DNA of 64,000 bases, from NCBI GenBank assembly GCA_910584125.1, contig CAJTXU010000011.1, positions 1 through 64,000 of the forward strand, in the 5' to 3' direction. Under the pieces are notes generated by a model. That model searched no databases and was not told the origin of the DNA. It was given only the letters and a program-made list of their open reading frames with translations. This DNA comes from an uncultured Muribaculaceae bacterium (GTDB lineage: Bacteria > Bacteroidota > Bacteroidia > Bacteroidales > Muribaculaceae). This document shows positions 62,202 through 64,000 of this stretch, piece by piece (positions within the stretch are counted from its first letter, which is position 1; each line of letters starts with the position of its first letter). The translations under genes were made by a program, and so were the position numbers.

Positions 62202-63146
62202 ATGAACAGCAACCTTCCGCCGATCAAGGTTTTTGCAGGAGAGGCGTCGCTCTATCTGGGCGAAAGCATCTGCAAGGAACTCGGCATTGAACTGGGCAAA
62301 ATGAAGAAAGAGCGTTTTGCCGACGGTGAGTTTGAAATGGGATTCGAGGAGTCGATCCGTGGCGCACAGGTATATCTGGTGCAGTCGACATTCAACTCCT
62401 GCGAGAATCTGATGGAACTTCTGCTTATGATCGACGCTGCCAAGCGTGCCTCGGCCGGCTCGATCATCGCCGTGGTGCCCTACTTCGGATGGGCGCGTCA
62501 GGACCGCAAGGACAAGCCACGCGTGTCGATCGCGGCCAAGCTCGTGGCAGACCTTCTCACGGCCGCCGGCATCACGCGTCTCATCACGATGGACCTCCAC
62601 GCCGACCAGATCCAGGGATTCTTCGACGTCCCCGTCGACCACCTCTACGCCTCCTCGATCTTCATCCCCTACATCGAGAGCCTCAAGCTCAAGGACATGG
62701 TGATCGCATCGCCCGACGTCGGCGGCGCCAAGAGAGCCAACTCCTACGCGAAATATTTCGACGTGCCCCTCGTGCTCTGCCACAAGACGCGCGCCAAGGC
62801 CAACGTCATCGCCAGCATGACGGTGATCGGCGACGTGCAGGACAAGAACGTCATCCTCGTCGATGACATCGTCGACACTGCCGGTACAATCACCAAATCG
62901 GCCGACCTGCTGATCGCCAACGGCGCCAAGTCCGTGCGCGCGCTCTGCAGCCACGCCGTGATGAGCGACCCCGCCACAGACCGCGTCAAGGCGAGCGGCC
63001 TCACCGAAATCATTTTCACCAACTCGATTCCATACGAAAGGGAGAACGACAAGGCTACGGTGCTCCCGGTGGCACAGCTCTTCGCCGACACCATCCGCCG
63101 CATCCACAACAACCAGTCGATCTCCTCACAGTATCTTTTCAAATAA
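62202..63146 (+). CDS. prs: ribose-phosphate pyrophosphokinase
   Basis: The 314-aa cytosolic enzyme makes PRPP from ribose 5-phosphate and ATP for nucleotide, His, Trp and NAD synthesis. The PRPP loop VILVDDIVDTAGT (about 220-232), the ATP-binding region PYFGWARQDRKDK and the flag region are intact. Length is that of class I enzymes. It is monocistronic, with a promoter element upstream and a terminator downstream. Confidence 0.97.
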   Translation: MNSNLPPIKVFAGEASLYLGESICKELGIELGKMKKERFADGEFEMGFEESIRGAQVYLVQSTFNSCENLMELLLMIDAAKRASAGSIIAVVPYFGWARQDRKDKPRVSIAAKLVADLLTAAGITRLITMDLHADQIQGFFDVPVDHLYASSIFIPYIESLKLKDMVIASPDVGGAKRANSYAKYFDVPLVLCHKTRAKANVIASMTVIGDVQDKNVILVDDIVDTAGTITKSADLLIANGAKSVRALCSHAVMSDPATDRVKASGLTEIIFTNSIPYERENDKATVLPVAQLFADTIRRIHNNQSISSQYLFK

Positions 63147-63202
63147 TCACACATGACCTGCTGAATCGCGTTCAGCAACAATGAAGTTGTTTTCATGTGA
63201 GG

Positions 63203-63238
63203 GCTGCGGACATCGTGAGATATCCGCAGCTCGTTTTT
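63203..63238 (+). terminator. terminator after prs
   Basis: gctgcgga (63203-63210) pairs with tccgcagc (63223-63230) and is followed by cgttttt-type Ts. Confidence 0.8.
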
Positions 63239-63294
63239 CAAAACCATCCAATTGCGAACAACGTTTAAATTGAAGTAATCCCAAATCAGGCAAT

Positions 63295-63924
63295 ATGAAA
63301 GTACTAATATTCAACGGCAGCGCGCACATGCACGGCTGCACCGCGCGCGCCCTCGACGAAGTCGAGAAGACGCTGCATGAGAACGGCATCGAGACAGAAC
63401 GCATCGAAATAGGAGTACCGGCGATAAGGGGATGCATCGGCTGCGGAACATGCCGGCAGAACAAGCGCTGCGTCTTCGACGACATAGTCAACGAGACGGC
63501 GCCCAAGATGGCCGAAGCCGACGGCATTGTGGTCGGCACTCCGGTCTATTACGCTCACGCCAACGGCCAGGTCCTCGCCTTTCTCGACCGCCTTTTCTAC
63601 AGCACGGCCAGTGCGTTCGACGCTACGATGAAGGTCGGCGCGGCCGTGATATCGTCTCGCCGCGCCGGCTCGACATGCGCTCTCGACGAAATCAACAAGT
63701 ATTTCACCATTCGCTCTATGCCTGTGGTGTCGAGCACGTACTGGAACGAAGTGCACGGCGGATGCGTCGACGACGTCGAGAAAGACCTCGAAGGCCTTCA
63801 GACGATGCGCAACCTCGCCCGCAACATGGCGTTCCTCATCAAGGCGATCGACGCGCAGAAGAAGCTCACGGGCGTTCCGGCCCAGGAACTCACCTACCGC
63901 ACGAGTTTTGCCGACGGCAAGTGA
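63295..63924 (+). CDS. iron-sulfur flavoprotein / NAD(P)H-dependent FMN reductase family
   Basis: The 209-aa protein has a flavodoxin-like fold (MKVLIFNGSAHMHGCTARAL for FMN phosphate binding and GTPVYYAHANGQVLAFLDRL). Cys47, Cys50, Cys53 and Cys59 form a compact C-x2-C-x2-C-x5-C cluster, as in ISF proteins that hold one 4Fe-4S cluster. It is probably an electron carrier or oxygen-stress reductase in the cytosol. The physiological partner is unknown. Confidence 0.85.
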   Translation: MKVLIFNGSAHMHGCTARALDEVEKTLHENGIETERIEIGVPAIRGCIGCGTCRQNKRCVFDDIVNETAPKMAEADGIVVGTPVYYAHANGQVLAFLDRLFYSTASAFDATMKVGAAVISSRRAGSTCALDEINKYFTIRSMPVVSSTYWNEVHGGCVDDVEKDLEGLQTMRNLARNMAFLIKAIDAQKKLTGVPAQELTYRTSFADGK

Positions 63925-63925
63925 G

Positions 63926-64000
63926 TCACAGAGCCTCGACCCGCTCCACCAGCCTCATGGTCGCAGCGTCCGGAGGCATCACGCCTTCGGGCGCCCTGAT
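63926..64000 (-). CDS. 3' end of an unidentified gene
   Basis: A minus-strand frame of 24 codons runs from the window edge to the stop at 63926-63928 (IRAPEGVMPPDAATMRLVERVEAL). It is too short to assign. It converges on the flavoprotein gene with 1 bp between the stops, which is a plausible gene arrangement. Confidence 0.5.
   Translation of the reverse strand: MRAPEGVMPPDAATMRLVERVEAL

Overview
The window looks like a chromosome segment of a Bacteroidales bacterium, most likely of the Muribaculaceae (S24-7) type. The order-level call is firm. Promoters repeatedly match the Bacteroidetes consensus TTTG-N19/21-TAnnTTTG. DUF4295 follows rpmB and rpmG, an RND operon ends in a PG0541-type gene, Rho has a long N-terminal insertion, and TamB, LolA and TonB-receptor-like barrels are of Bacteroidetes type. 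The family-level guess rests only on general resemblance and fairly high GC.

Left part (1-12600) is accessory. It opens with repeat-rich DNA holding REP-like palindromes and a 48-bp direct repeat. Then come a secreted protein, a membrane-bound TPR regulator and a small DUF3244-like secreted protein. The small protein's promoter region, with four conserved heptamer sites, is present a second time in front of a truncated copy. Next is what I read as a remodelled GG-leader peptide export locus. It has a fragment of a radical-SAM-type maturase, a TonB-receptor-like barrel of 712 aa, a C39-peptidase ABC transporter, a stub of the HlyD-type adaptor, a 51-aa double-glycine precursor with a four-cysteine core and its own promoter, and a second 712-aa barrel.

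Middle part (12700-40300) is housekeeping. It encodes folate cyclo-ligase, a C-terminal processing protease, dCMP deaminase, thioredoxin reductase, LolA, FtsK, an L,D-transpeptidase, Dxs with the potassium pair TrkA and TrkH, a ClC channel with CBS domains, an exopolysaccharide initiating transferase, Sua5/YwlC, NAD synthetase, phosphoglycerate mutase, a hydrolase, Rho behind a long leader, chorismate synthase, a radical SAM protein, a TlpA-like thioredoxin and tRNA-His.

Right part (40300-64000) starts with a TetR-controlled tripartite RND efflux operon, then tRNA-Leu, the rpmB-rpmG-DUF4295 operon and a cupin plus hybrid cluster protein pair. A scar follows with IS66-like and IS4-like transposase fragments and a 191-bp inverted-repeat element. 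Beyond it lie a GT11 fucosyltransferase-like gene, a PncC/CinA-type gene, TsaD, a 1510-aa TamB protein, a patatin phospholipase, a cytosolic GH13 amylase, Prs and an iron-sulfur flavoprotein. The last bases hold the 3' end of an unidentified minus-strand gene.

Most working units are short co-directional runs with ATGA-type overlaps. Several promoters sit inside or against terminator-like hairpins, and several transcripts appear to have very short leaders.
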